Positions 8,383 through 17,147 of a DNA stretch of 64,000 nt are shown piece after piece. Below the pieces are notes generated by a model that had not been told where the DNA came from, ran no database searches, and saw nothing but the letters and a program-made list of their open reading frames with translations. This DNA is from DAISKN01 sp963716925. GTDB lineage: Bacteria > Acidobacteriota > Vicinamibacteria > Marinacidobacterales > SMYC01. A program made the position numbers and the translations under genes. Position 1 is the first letter of the stretch, and each line of letters opens with the position of its first letter. The stretch spans positions 620,001 through 684,000 of the forward strand of contig CAVQUX010000010.1 in NCBI GenBank assembly GCA_963716925.1. The letters are read 5' to 3'.

Positions 8383-9291
8383 TCACTTCGGGCGCGGCGA
8401 GCGCACGGTCAAAACCGGACAGCCGGCCGAGCGGACTACGTGGTTCGCGGTCGAGCCGAAGAAAGCGAGGTCCGCCGAGCTTCGGCCGGCAACACCCATG
8501 ACGACGAGGTCGCTCTTCTCACGCTCCGCCGCCTTGAGGATCTCCTGATAGGGAGACCCGGATTCCAGGACCACCGTCTCCAGGCGGGTGCGAGCGCGGG
8601 ATTTCTCGGGCACCAGCTCCTCGAGCTTCGACCGTCCCTCGAGCCCGTGCCGCTCCCGCAAGCCGGCGACGTCGAAAGCGACGGCCTCGCCGAGAGCGGG
8701 AGGCAGGCGGAACTCCACGACGTGGAGAACGACGACCTCGGCCTCGTCCCGGCGGAGAGTGAGAGCGAGCGAGAGCCCCGCGAGGGAGGAGGGCGAGAAG
8801 TCCACCGGGCACAGGATCCGGTGAAACGGACCGCCGTCCGCGCCGGGCTTCGGCGCCGAAGGCGAGATCGAGAGCACCGGCGCTTCCGCCTGCCGCAGAA
8901 CGCGCTCGGTGACCGATCCGAGGAGGAGCCGCCGGAACCCGCGGCGGCCGTGCGTGCCGAGGACGACCAGGTCGGCCTCGAGCCGCTTCGCCTTATCGAG
9001 CACCTCGTCGACGACGTCTCCGTCCTCGAGGATCACCTCCGCGCCGATCCCGTCCGCGAGGGCCCGATGAACGAAGTCTCCGAGACGGCGATAGGCCCGA
9101 TCCCGCGCGTCACCGCTCGCCAGCACCGGCTTGGTCAAGTACGGATAGAGCTCGGGATCGGCGAGGACCGTCGGAAGCACGTGCATCACCGACACCCGGC
9201 CTCCGTGGAGTCTCGCCAGGGCGAGAGCGTAGTCGAGGGCCCGATCCGAGCTCTCGGAGAAGTCTACGGGGCAGAGGATCTTCTCGAACAC
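8383..9291 (-). CDS. Tandem UspA-domain universal stress protein
   Basis: 302-aa protein with two UspA domains. Domain 1 starts FEKILCPVDFSESSDRAL and carries the canonical ATP loop GTHGRRGFRRLLLGS. Domain 2 starts FHRILCPVDFSPSS and has a variant loop GVAGRSSADLAFFGS. Start is GTG at 9289-9291, which shares one base with the TAG stop of the preceding gene (TAGTG), so translation is probably coupled. Such proteins bind ATP and respond to stress, starvation or hypoxia in other bacteria; no target is evident here. Confidence 0.88.
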   Translation of the reverse strand: MFEKILCPVDFSESSDRALDYALALARLHGGRVSVMHVLPTVLADPELYPYLTKPVLASGDARDRAYRRLGDFVHRALADGIGAEVILEDGDVVDEVLDKAKRLEADLVVLGTHGRRGFRRLLLGSVTERVLRQAEAPVLSISPSAPKPGADGGPFHRILCPVDFSPSSLAGLSLALTLRRDEAEVVVLHVVEFRLPPALGEAVAFDVAGLRERHGLEGRSKLEELVPEKSRARTRLETVVLESGSPYQEILKAAEREKSDLVVMGVAGRSSADLAFFGSTANHVVRSAGCPVLTVRSPRPK

Positions 9292-10196
9292 TAGTTCCCC
9301 TCCGAGATGGTGAGCACCGGACATTCCGCATGGCGCACGACGTGCTGCGTCGTCGATCCGAACAGCATGATGTCCAATGGATTTCGGCCGCGCACGCCCA
9401 TGGCGATGAGGTCCGCCTTCCGCTCGCGGGCGAGGGAGAGGATCTCTCGATAGGCCTTTCCCGATCGGACCACGACCTGGACGTCGCACCACTCACGGGC
9501 TTCCACGGGCACGATCTCCTCCAGGCGGGTCCTCACCTGTTCTTCCATCTGCGCCTTGTAATCCGAAACGTTCGGGCTTCCAATCCAGGTCGGCTCATCG
9601 GGGAACCACTCTACCGTGTTCACCAGCGTCAGGCGTCCGCCCGACTCCTGTGCGAGAGACAGGCAGTACTCGACGGCCTTGAGAGAGAGTGTGGCGAAAT
9701 CAACCGCGCAGAGAATGTTCCTGAAGGCCGCCTCCTTCGGCGCGCGCTCGTCCCCCGGCTCCGAAACCGTCAACACCGGGCACCTGGCCCTGCGCAGGAC
9801 CTTCTCGGCGACCGAGCCCAGAACCAGCCGCTCGACGCCTTCCCGGCCGTGAGTGCCGAGACACAGGAGACTCGCCCGATCGGCTTCGGCGGACTGCAGG
9901 ATCGCGCTGACCGGAGCCCCTTCCGCGACGCTGAACCGTGTGCGCACGCCTTCCGAGCGGGAAAGCGCGACGAACGCGTCGAGGCGCTCGAGCGCGCGTG
10001 TCCGGAGCTCCGGCGCGACCGGGATGGCCTCCGCGACGTACGGATACTGTTCCGGATGGATGAGTGCCGACGGGATTACGTGAAGGAAGTGCACTTCGGC
10101 GTCATAGTGCCTCGCCAGCGCGACCGCGTAGTCCGCCGCCCGGAACGCGTACTTCGAGAAATCCGTCGGACAGAGAATGCGTTCCAATCGAATCAT
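9291..10196 (-). CDS. Tandem UspA-domain universal stress protein
   Basis: 301-aa protein. Domain 1 begins MIRLERILCPTDFSKYAF with ATP loop GTHGREGVERLVLGS. Domain 2 begins FRNILCAVDFATLSL with loop GVRGRNPLDIMLFGS. Start chosen at ATG 10194-10196, where UspA strand 1 begins, with GAGG just upstream. A longer open frame extends upstream but only as an overlap with the preceding gene. Strong similarity to the next gene (shared insertions such as HVIP...YPY) suggests recent duplication. Confidence 0.88.
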   Translation of the reverse strand: MIRLERILCPTDFSKYAFRAADYAVALARHYDAEVHFLHVIPSALIHPEQYPYVAEAIPVAPELRTRALERLDAFVALSRSEGVRTRFSVAEGAPVSAILQSAEADRASLLCLGTHGREGVERLVLGSVAEKVLRRARCPVLTVSEPGDERAPKEAAFRNILCAVDFATLSLKAVEYCLSLAQESGGRLTLVNTVEWFPDEPTWIGSPNVSDYKAQMEEQVRTRLEEIVPVEAREWCDVQVVVRSGKAYREILSLARERKADLIAMGVRGRNPLDIMLFGSTTQHVVRHAECPVLTISEGN

Positions 10197-10234
10197 GAGA
10201 GACCTCTTCGCCTTCTTGCAGGCTATTCGCCAGA

Positions 10235-11161
10235 TTATGCCATTCCAGCTCCGGGCTCCCACGTCTCCGACAGCCACCGGCGCGAGAGCGCGCTGGACTG
10301 GGGAGCCCAGCCTCGGGCGCAAAGCACGTTGCAAGGTGCGTGCCGCAGGATTCGATGGGTGATCCCACCCAGGACCATTTCCCGGATCGCGGAGTGACCG
10401 CGCGAGCCCACGACGATGACGTCCGAGTCCCGTTCCCGGGCTGCCTCGATAATCTGCGCGGCGGGATCTCCGCGGCGCCACTCGCTCTCGGCCTGAAGAC
10501 CCCGCCTTCCGAGCGCTTCGCGGGCCCAGACGAGGACCTCGGTTGCCTTCGCGTCCAGATCCTCGAGGAACGAGCCGGGATCTCGTCCGGCATCCCAGAG
10601 CGTCGGAGCCGCTTCCATCACGTGAACGACCCGAATGGAGGCCGACCGGGCGCGAAGCTTGCTGCAAAAGGCGTCGATGCCGGCCTCGCTTCCGAGCGAG
10701 CCGTCGACGGCGAGGAGGGCTCGAAACGAGGCCCGGCTCTCCCCGGGCCGGGGATGGCCGTCCCCGCCGCGCACTACGAGAACGTCGGTCGGGGCGAGGG
10801 AGACGACCCGCTGAGAGACGGATCCCATGAGGAAATCGTGCCTCTCCCCCCAGGCTCCCAGAACGATCAGCTGGGCGCAGGTGCTGTCGGCCATGCGGAC
10901 GATCTCGTGCGCCGGATCCCCCTTGGCAACGACCCGCGTGACTCGGACGGGCAGATGAGAAAGCCGCTTTCCGACGCGCTCCATGAGGGTCTCGCCGCGG
11001 CGCGACCGAGGAGCGTCGGCGCCGACGAGGAACAAGGGATTCTGGGGAATCACGTGGACGACGAGGATCTCGCTCCATTTCGAGAGCTCGACCGACCAAT
11101 CGAGCGAGCCCAGAACGTGGCCCAGGGCCGGATCGTCGTCCACGGAGAGGAGAATCTTCAT
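10235..11161 (-). CDS. Tandem UspA-domain universal stress protein
   Basis: About 308 aa with two UspA domains. Domain 1 starts MKILLSVDDDPALGH and has the loop GAWGERHDFLMGS. Domain 2 starts FRALLAVDGSLGSEAG and has GSRGHSAIREMVLGG. I chose ATG 11161 because it places the fold's first strand at the N-terminus; GTG at 11182 would add seven residues and is possible. Domain 1 is more divergent than its neighbours. It lies 28 bp after the first gene of the operon. Confidence 0.85.
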   Translation of the reverse strand: MKILLSVDDDPALGHVLGSLDWSVELSKWSEILVVHVIPQNPLFLVGADAPRSRRGETLMERVGKRLSHLPVRVTRVVAKGDPAHEIVRMADSTCAQLIVLGAWGERHDFLMGSVSQRVVSLAPTDVLVVRGGDGHPRPGESRASFRALLAVDGSLGSEAGIDAFCSKLRARSASIRVVHVMEAAPTLWDAGRDPGSFLEDLDAKATEVLVWAREALGRRGLQAESEWRRGDPAAQIIEAARERDSDVIVVGSRGHSAIREMVLGGITHRILRHAPCNVLCARGWAPQSSALSRRWLSETWEPGAGMA

Positions 11162-11189
11162 CCGTCCAGAACCCGTGGGCACCCGCCCC

Positions 11190-12059
11190 TTACTTGATCG
11201 CGAGCACCGGGACTTTCGCGCGCCCGATCACTCTCTCGGTAACGCTGCCGAGAAGCAGGTAGTCGGGCCGGTTCAGGCCCCGGGTCCCCATGACGATCAG
11301 CTGGGCTTTCTTGCTCCTCGCGGTCTCCAGAATTTCCTCGACGATGCTGCCTTCCGTCACGACGATCTCTCCGGGGCCGTCATAGAGCTCGGAGAGCCGG
11401 TTCCCGATGAGCCCCGGAAGCTCTGGATGGAGCTGGAACAATTTCGCCACCCCGCCGCCGTAGAGCGATGGGTGCGCGGGGCTCGACACCACGTGCTCCA
11501 GGATCAACTCACCCGACGGCGCCCGCAGCGCCCGCGCCGCCTCGACGGCCATCTCCGAGTAATCGTTGAAGTCGACGGGAACCAGGATCCGATCGAAACC
11601 CTTTTCCACGTCGGCGACGTCGGCGTCCCTGGCCACGGTCATCACCGGACAGGGCGCCTCGAGAACGATCCGCGCCGCCACGCTTCCCAGAAGGAGCTTC
11701 CTAAGGCCCGAGCGGCCGTGGGTTCCGATGACCACCACGTCCGGCTCCGTCTCCCGGATTCGCTCCAGAATCGCTTCCACGGGGAACGGGCGTCGCACCA
11801 CCACCGTCTCTACGGCCAGCCCCCGGGTCTTGATCGACTCGCTCCGGGTCGAGAGATCGTTGAAGACCTCGTCCTCGACCTTCGCCATATAGGCGTTCAT
11901 CGCCTGCTGGAAACTCGACGGATCCACGTGCTCCAGGGTGACGACGTGGAGGATGTCGATCTTCGCTCGATGCTGAGCCGCGAGCTCGACCGCCTGCTTC
12001 AGGGCGCGATCGGCCGTTTCCGAAAGGTCCGTGGGCAGAAGGATTCTTTTGATCTTCAT
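11190..12059 (-). CDS. Tandem UspA-domain universal stress protein (first gene of operon)
   Basis: 289-aa protein. Domain 1 starts MKIKRILLPTDLSETADR and domain 2 FDRILVPVDFNDYSE. Both carry full ATP loops (GTHGRSGLRKLLLGS and GTRGLNRPDYLLLGS), so both halves could bind nucleotide. It heads the seven-gene minus-strand operon down to 7053. Only 59 bp separate it from the end of the histidine-kinase gene. I see no clear promoter in that space, so read-through from the sensor operon is possible. Confidence 0.88.
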   Translation of the reverse strand: MKIKRILLPTDLSETADRALKQAVELAAQHRAKIDILHVVTLEHVDPSSFQQAMNAYMAKVEDEVFNDLSTRSESIKTRGLAVETVVVRRPFPVEAILERIRETEPDVVVIGTHGRSGLRKLLLGSVAARIVLEAPCPVMTVARDADVADVEKGFDRILVPVDFNDYSEMAVEAARALRAPSGELILEHVVSSPAHPSLYGGGVAKLFQLHPELPGLIGNRLSELYDGPGEIVVTEGSIVEEILETARSKKAQLIVMGTRGLNRPDYLLLGSVTERVIGRAKVPVLAIK

Positions 12060-12118
12060 GTCAACCCCGCCAGCCGGATCTTAGCAGAATTCGAGCGGCC
12101 GGATGCGCCGCGGGCGCC

Positions 12119-13480
12119 TCAGCGCGCCCCCACCGGCAGCGTGAGCTTCGCGCGGCAGCCGGGGCCGTCGTCCCGGTTCTCGAGATCGAGGGTTCCCCCG
12201 TGGGCCTCTGCGATCTGGCGGCTGAGGACCAGGCCGATCCCGCTTCCTCCGGCCTTGGTCGTAAAGAAGGGCACGAACAGGTTCGCGGTCTGCGGGAGCC
12301 CCGGCCCCTCGTCTTCGACCAGGAGCTGAAGGGGTCCGTCGGTCAGGTTCCAACGGACGCGGATCCCGCCGTTCTTCTCGTGGCTGGCGTCGATGGCGTT
12401 GCGGAGCAGGTTGATGAGGAGCTGCTCGAGCTGATCCGCATCCGCGCGAACGTGGACCGCGGGGCCGCTCTCGATGGTGACGGGATAGTTGGTCTGGAGC
12501 GCCACCACCCGCCGCACGAGGGCATCCACGTCCACGGTCTGGAACGTCGGAGGCGGAAGCCGCGCGAGGCGGGCATAGGCGCTCATGAAGCGGCTCAGAG
12601 CCTCGCTCCGATCCCCGATCACCCCGAGGCCCCGTTTCATGTCGTCGCGCCAGTCGTCGAGCTCGGTTCCTCGATCGAGAAGGTGAGCGAGGGTTCCCGC
12701 CATGGACTTGATGGGCGCGAGCGAGTTGTTCAGCTCGTGGCCGATGACCCGAATCAGGCGGCGCCAGGCCTGGCGCTCCTCCTCGCGAAGCGCATGGCTC
12801 AGATCGGAAAGGACCACGATGGTGTGCGGACGGCCCTCTTCGCGGAAACTTCCGCGGCGCATTCCCCAGCGCCCGGTCATGCCGGGGAAGGTCTTCTGGA
12901 ACGTCCGCTCCCCGGTCCCCGTGAGGCACTCGGCGAGATCGAGGTCCGCGGCTCTCCTGCCCAGCAGTCGCTCCGCAGGCTGGGCCAGGAGCCTCTCGCC
13001 CGCGCGGTTCACGAGCTTCAGCTCTTCGACCTCGTTGAAGGCGAAGACCGCGACCTCGATCTCCGCCATCACCGTGCGCAGCAGGTTCGTCGCCTCGAGC
13101 GCGCCCAGCCTTTGATCGTGCAGGGTCTCGCCGAGCACGTTCGCCTCGAGCATCACCTGCCCGAGCGGCTCGTCGATGTTGGCGCCCCGGGCGCGGATGG
13201 AGTAGTCGCCCTCGCGGAGCGCCGCGAGAAGATTCGAAAGCGTCTGGAGCGGCGTCACCACTCGCTCCCGCACCGAGAAGGAAAGCCCGAGCCAGGATCC
13301 CAGGATCAGGAGCGACAACGTCCATTGCACCTTGGCGGTGTAATCCCCTCCCCAGATGAGGATCATCGAGACGGCGACGGCGGGAAGCCCCGCCCCCAGG
13401 GCGAGCAGGAAGATCGCGAGGTCGTGGGTGAGACGTCGATGCCGAGGAGTCGAGGCAGGGAGGGGCGGCGTGGGAGCCAC
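12119..13480 (-). CDS. Membrane histidine kinase (NtrY-like)
   Basis: 453-aa sensor kinase. Two membrane helices near the N-terminus (DLAIFLLALGAGLPAVAVSM and WTLSLLILGSWLGLSF) are followed by a HAMP-like segment, a PAS-like region (about 135-200), the phosphoacceptor motif IGHELNNSLAPI (His about 248) and ATPase boxes LLINLLRNAIDAS, VEDEGPGL, FFTTK and GSGIGL. Start GTG 13480 lies one base after the regulator's stop; an ATG at 13549 would overlap the regulator by 68 bp and is less likely. It almost certainly phosphorylates the adjacent sigma-54 activator. Confidence 0.9.
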   Translation of the reverse strand: MAPTPPLPASTPRHRRLTHDLAIFLLALGAGLPAVAVSMILIWGGDYTAKVQWTLSLLILGSWLGLSFSVRERVVTPLQTLSNLLAALREGDYSIRARGANIDEPLGQVMLEANVLGETLHDQRLGALEATNLLRTVMAEIEVAVFAFNEVEELKLVNRAGERLLAQPAERLLGRRAADLDLAECLTGTGERTFQKTFPGMTGRWGMRRGSFREEGRPHTIVVLSDLSHALREEERQAWRRLIRVIGHELNNSLAPIKSMAGTLAHLLDRGTELDDWRDDMKRGLGVIGDRSEALSRFMSAYARLARLPPPTFQTVDVDALVRRVVALQTNYPVTIESGPAVHVRADADQLEQLLINLLRNAIDASHEKNGGIRVRWNLTDGPLQLLVEDEGPGLPQTANLFVPFFTTKAGGSGIGLVLSRQIAEAHGGTLDLENRDDGPGCRAKLTLPVGAR

Positions 13481-13481
13481 G

Positions 13482-14845
13482 CTATAGCCGGTATCGCTCG
13501 AGCCGGCGGTACAAAGCGCTGCGCGAAAGCCCCAGAGCCTTCGCCGCATGGCTCACGTTGCCGTTGTAGCGAGCCAGCGCCTTCTGGATCAGGAGACGCT
13601 CCACCTCCTCGAGGTTCAAATCCTCGATCGAGCTCGCGCCGTTGTCGCTGACCGGCCGCAGCCCCAGGTCAGAGACTTTCACCCGCGCCCCCTGCGCCAT
13701 CAGCACCGCCCGCTCGATGGCGTGGTCGAGCTCGCGGATGTTTCCCGGCCAGGGGTAGTCGCGAAGCGCCCGCGCCGCCGCGTCCTCGAAACCGTCCAGG
13801 GGCTTTCGATAGTGCCGCGCGTGGATCGAGAGAAAGTACTTCGCCAGGGGCTCGATGTCGCCCCGGCGGTCGCGAAGCGGGGGCAGATGGACCTCGATGG
13901 TGTTGAGGCGGAACAACAGGTCCTGGCGGAAGCGGCCGTCGGCGACTTCCTGGCCCAGGTCGGCGTTCGTGGCGGAGAGGATGCGGACGTCGGCCCGCTT
14001 GGTCTTGGAGGAGCCGACCCGCTCGAACTCTCCGGTCTCGAGTACTCGAAGGAGCTTCCGCTGCTGTCCGTGGGGCAGGTTCGCGATCTCGTCGAGAAAC
14101 AGCGTGCCGGCATCGGCGAGCTCGAACCGACCGACGCGATCGCTCTTGGCGTCGGTATAGGCGCCCTTCACGTGGCCGAAGAGCTCGCTCTCGAAGACGC
14201 CCTCGGAGAGGCCGCCCACGTTCACCGTCACCATGGGCTTTCCCGATCTCCGCGAGGCGGCGTGGAGGGTGCGGGCGACGACTCCCTTTCCCGTGCCGTT
14301 CTCGCCGGTGAGGAGCACGTTCGCATCCGACGGCCCCACGCGCTCGATGATCTCCAAGACCGGCTTCATCGCCTCGGACTCCGCCACCAGCGTCGCCGGG
14401 TCCTGGCGAAGAAGCTCGTTCTCGCGCTCGAGCCGCTCGCCGCGGCGGAGGGCCCGGCCGAGCTCGACCTGGGTCCTGAGGATGCTGAGGAGCCGCGCGT
14501 TGTCCCAGGGCTTCTGGACGAAATCCCGCGCTCCCGCGCGCATCGCTTCGACCGTGAGCTCGACGCTCCCCCAGGCGGTCATGACCACGATGGGGAGAGT
14601 GTCGTCCACGTCCTTGAGCCGCCGCAGGAGGTCGAGCCCCTCGCGGCCGGAGGTGGTGTCGCGGGCGTAGTTGAGATCCATCAGAAGCAGATCGAAGTCC
14701 TGGTCCTCGACCGCCTTCACGATGGCTTCGGGCGACTCCACCGCCTCGGTGCTGTAGCCCTCCGACTTGAGCAGGAGCTTCAGCGCGACGAGCACGTCCG
14801 GCTGATCGTCGGCGACCAGCACCCGCGGCACGAGCCGGCTCATGG

Positions 14846-14849
<4 letters not shown>
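13482..14849 (-). CDS. Sigma-54-dependent response regulator (NtrC family)
   Basis: 455-aa activator. A receiver domain (VLVADDQPDVLVALK, phosphoacceptor Asp about 58 in LLLMDLN) precedes the AAA+ domain. The AAA+ domain has Walker A GENGTGKG (182-189), the sigma-54 contact loop GAYTDA (229-234, usually GAFTGA) and GTLFLDEIANL. A Fis-type helix-turn-helix ends the protein (NVSHAAKALGLSRSALYRRL). ATG 14849 overlaps the ATPase gene's stop (ATGA). A near-consensus sigma-54 promoter lies upstream of this operon, so autoregulation by this protein is likely. Confidence 0.93.
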
Positions 14850-15523
<674 letters not shown>

Positions 15524-15671
15524 TACTTTGTGCTCGCCTCGCTCTTCGCTCGGCTCGCTCCCCGCGCTCCTCGCGCGGGGAGGATGGGGCCCTCCGGGCC
15601 CCGCTGCCTGATGACCTCGCTCTTCGCTCCGCTCGCTTCGCCGCAGCGGGATGTTGTCGTCATGATCCTCC
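15524..15671. repeat. Hairpins and direct repeat in permease-free gap
   Basis: Between the membrane fusion protein and the ATPase gene. Two strong stems are seen: CTCCCCGCG (15558-15566) with CGCGGGGAG (15574-15582), and GGGGCCC (15586-15592) with GGGCCCC (15596-15602). A short direct repeat CTCGCTCTTCGCTC occurs at about 15538-15551 and 15616-15629. This is where a permease gene would be expected. The structure could be a REP-like element, a deletion scar or an mRNA processing signal that lowers downstream expression. Confidence 0.5.
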
Positions 15672-16925
15672 CTAGTTCAGCCGAATCTTGCGGTAGTCGT
15701 CCCAGGCCGAGGTGTCCGACAGGATCACTTCGTCGCCCTCACCGAGTCCGGCCACGATCTCGATGGTGTTCACCGAGCTCTTACCGAGAGTCACGTCGAC
15801 CCGCTCCGCCGTCTGGCCGTCGGCGAGAAGCCGGAAGAGGGAGACCGTGGTTCCCGCCTGGCCATAAGCGGGTCGCCCCACGTAGAGCACGTCCTCGAGA
15901 CGCTCGATCTCGACCGTCCCATCAACGCTCAAATCGGGACGCGCTCCCCGAGGAAGCTCCCCCACCAGTTCCACGTCCACGGTCACCGTCCCGTCCTGGA
16001 CCGCGGGATCGATTCGCATCACCCGTCCTTCGACGATTCCGTTCCGGGTGTCGATGCTCGCTCTCTGATTGATCTCGACGTCCTTGGCCTGTGTCTCCGC
16101 GATGCGAAGCTCCGCCTTGAGATGCTCGGGCTGCGCCACCCGGGCGAGGTTCACTCCCGGAGTGACCTGCTGCCCCACGGCCACGGGCACCTGTTGAAGG
16201 ACGCCGCGGATCCCCGGCCGCACCCTCAGCGCCTCCACCTGGCTCACGCGCAGGCCGCGGAGAGCGCGCAGTTGCTCCACGCGCGAGGATTCCGCCAGCA
16301 TCTGGGCTTCGTTCGACTGGGAAGCAATCTGGAGGCGCTCCTGCTCCATCTGGTTGCGGATCTCGAGCTCTTTCGCGCGCTCCTCCGAGAGCTTGAGCGC
16401 GAGATCGCCGATGATGCCCTGATCGTGGATTTCCTTGTCGGCCTCGAGCTGCAGGACGGCGGTGCGGAAATCGGCTTGAACGGAGGCGGCCTGAGCCCTC
16501 TGGTTCAGCAGCTGACTCTCGAGCTGGACCTTCAGATCTTCGTAGCGCGCCTCGGCGGCACGAAGCTGCAGGCCGGCGTCCTGGGCGGACTGTTCGAGCT
16601 CGGGGTTGCTCATCTCGATGAGTACGGTGTCCGCCTCGACGTCGGTTCCGGGAAGGACCACGATGCGCTCCACTCGTCCTTCGGTGCGCGCGGCGACCCA
16701 GCGAATCTCGACGGGTACGAGCGTTCCCGGACCGCGCACCTGGCGCAGCATGGAGCCGCGGGCGACACGGTCCATCCAGACCGTCGAACGATCCACGGTG
16801 GGGGCGGCGGGCTCGAGCCGCGAGACCCAGACGGCCAGGATCGCAAACACAACACCGCCAGCGACATAGAGGATCTTCTGCTTCCTCTTCCGCGCCTCGG
16901 CGACCCCTTCTCTCTTGACGTCCAT
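15672..16925 (-). CDS. HlyD/AcrA-type membrane fusion protein
   Basis: 417-aa periplasmic adaptor. One membrane anchor (ILYVAGGVVFAILAVWV) near residue 25, then a barrel-sandwich lipoyl half (VPVEIRWVAARTEGRVERI), a long coiled-coil hairpin (about 110-220), the second lipoyl half (GIRGVLQQVPVAVGQQV) and beta-barrel domains. Start ATG 16925 has GGAGAG upstream and sits just after a sigma-54 promoter; an ATG 60 bp upstream would overlap that promoter. With the LolD-type ATPase it should form a tripartite exporter, but the permease is missing here. Confidence 0.9.
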   Translation of the reverse strand: MDVKREGVAEARKRKQKILYVAGGVVFAILAVWVSRLEPAAPTVDRSTVWMDRVARGSMLRQVRGPGTLVPVEIRWVAARTEGRVERIVVLPGTDVEADTVLIEMSNPELEQSAQDAGLQLRAAEARYEDLKVQLESQLLNQRAQAASVQADFRTAVLQLEADKEIHDQGIIGDLALKLSEERAKELEIRNQMEQERLQIASQSNEAQMLAESSRVEQLRALRGLRVSQVEALRVRPGIRGVLQQVPVAVGQQVTPGVNLARVAQPEHLKAELRIAETQAKDVEINQRASIDTRNGIVEGRVMRIDPAVQDGTVTVDVELVGELPRGARPDLSVDGTVEIERLEDVLYVGRPAYGQAGTTVSLFRLLADGQTAERVDVTLGKSSVNTIEIVAGLGEGDEVILSDTSAWDDYRKIRLN

Positions 16926-16955
16926 CTTGGCAAACTCTCCTATCTTAGCAGAGGC

Positions 16956-16970
16956 GCAAGTTGCGTGCCA
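16956..16970 (-). promoter_or_regulatory. Sigma-54 (-24/-12) promoter
   Basis: On the minus strand the sequence reads TGGCACG-CAAC-TTGCG, matching the sigma-54 consensus TGGCACG-N4-TTGCW at every fixed position except the last. Transcription would start about 12 nt downstream, leaving a short leader with the ribosome site GGAGAG before ATG 16925. A small inverted repeat TAAGT-aaag-ACTTA (16995-17008) and other AT-rich sequence lie upstream, where an activator could bind. The downstream operon encodes its own sigma-54 activator. Confidence 0.85.
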
Positions 16971-17147
16971 GTCGAACCAATTCACAACCGCTTATAAGTA
17001 AAGACTTAATAGGCACGCTTACTCGGCGGAGGCGTAGAGCGTCCGATTTCGAACACCGCCGTGGCCGTCATCGGGAACAACAATATTAGAGGCGCTCCAG
17101 TCCTCGGCTCCCAATACGAGATCCAACGGTGAGAGGTTTTGCGTGGC

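Noticed and set aside
12059..12118. Own promoter for the Usp operon
   Set aside because: No -35/-10 or -24/-12 pair recognised in the 59-bp gap; left unannotated.
13481..13549. Longer N-terminus for the histidine kinase (ATG 13549)
   Set aside because: Would overlap the regulator gene by 68 bp; GTG 13480 follows its stop directly and the first 23 residues have no sensor or membrane character.
15538..15629. Insertion sequence ends
   Set aside because: Repeats are direct and short, no transposase or target duplication is visible.
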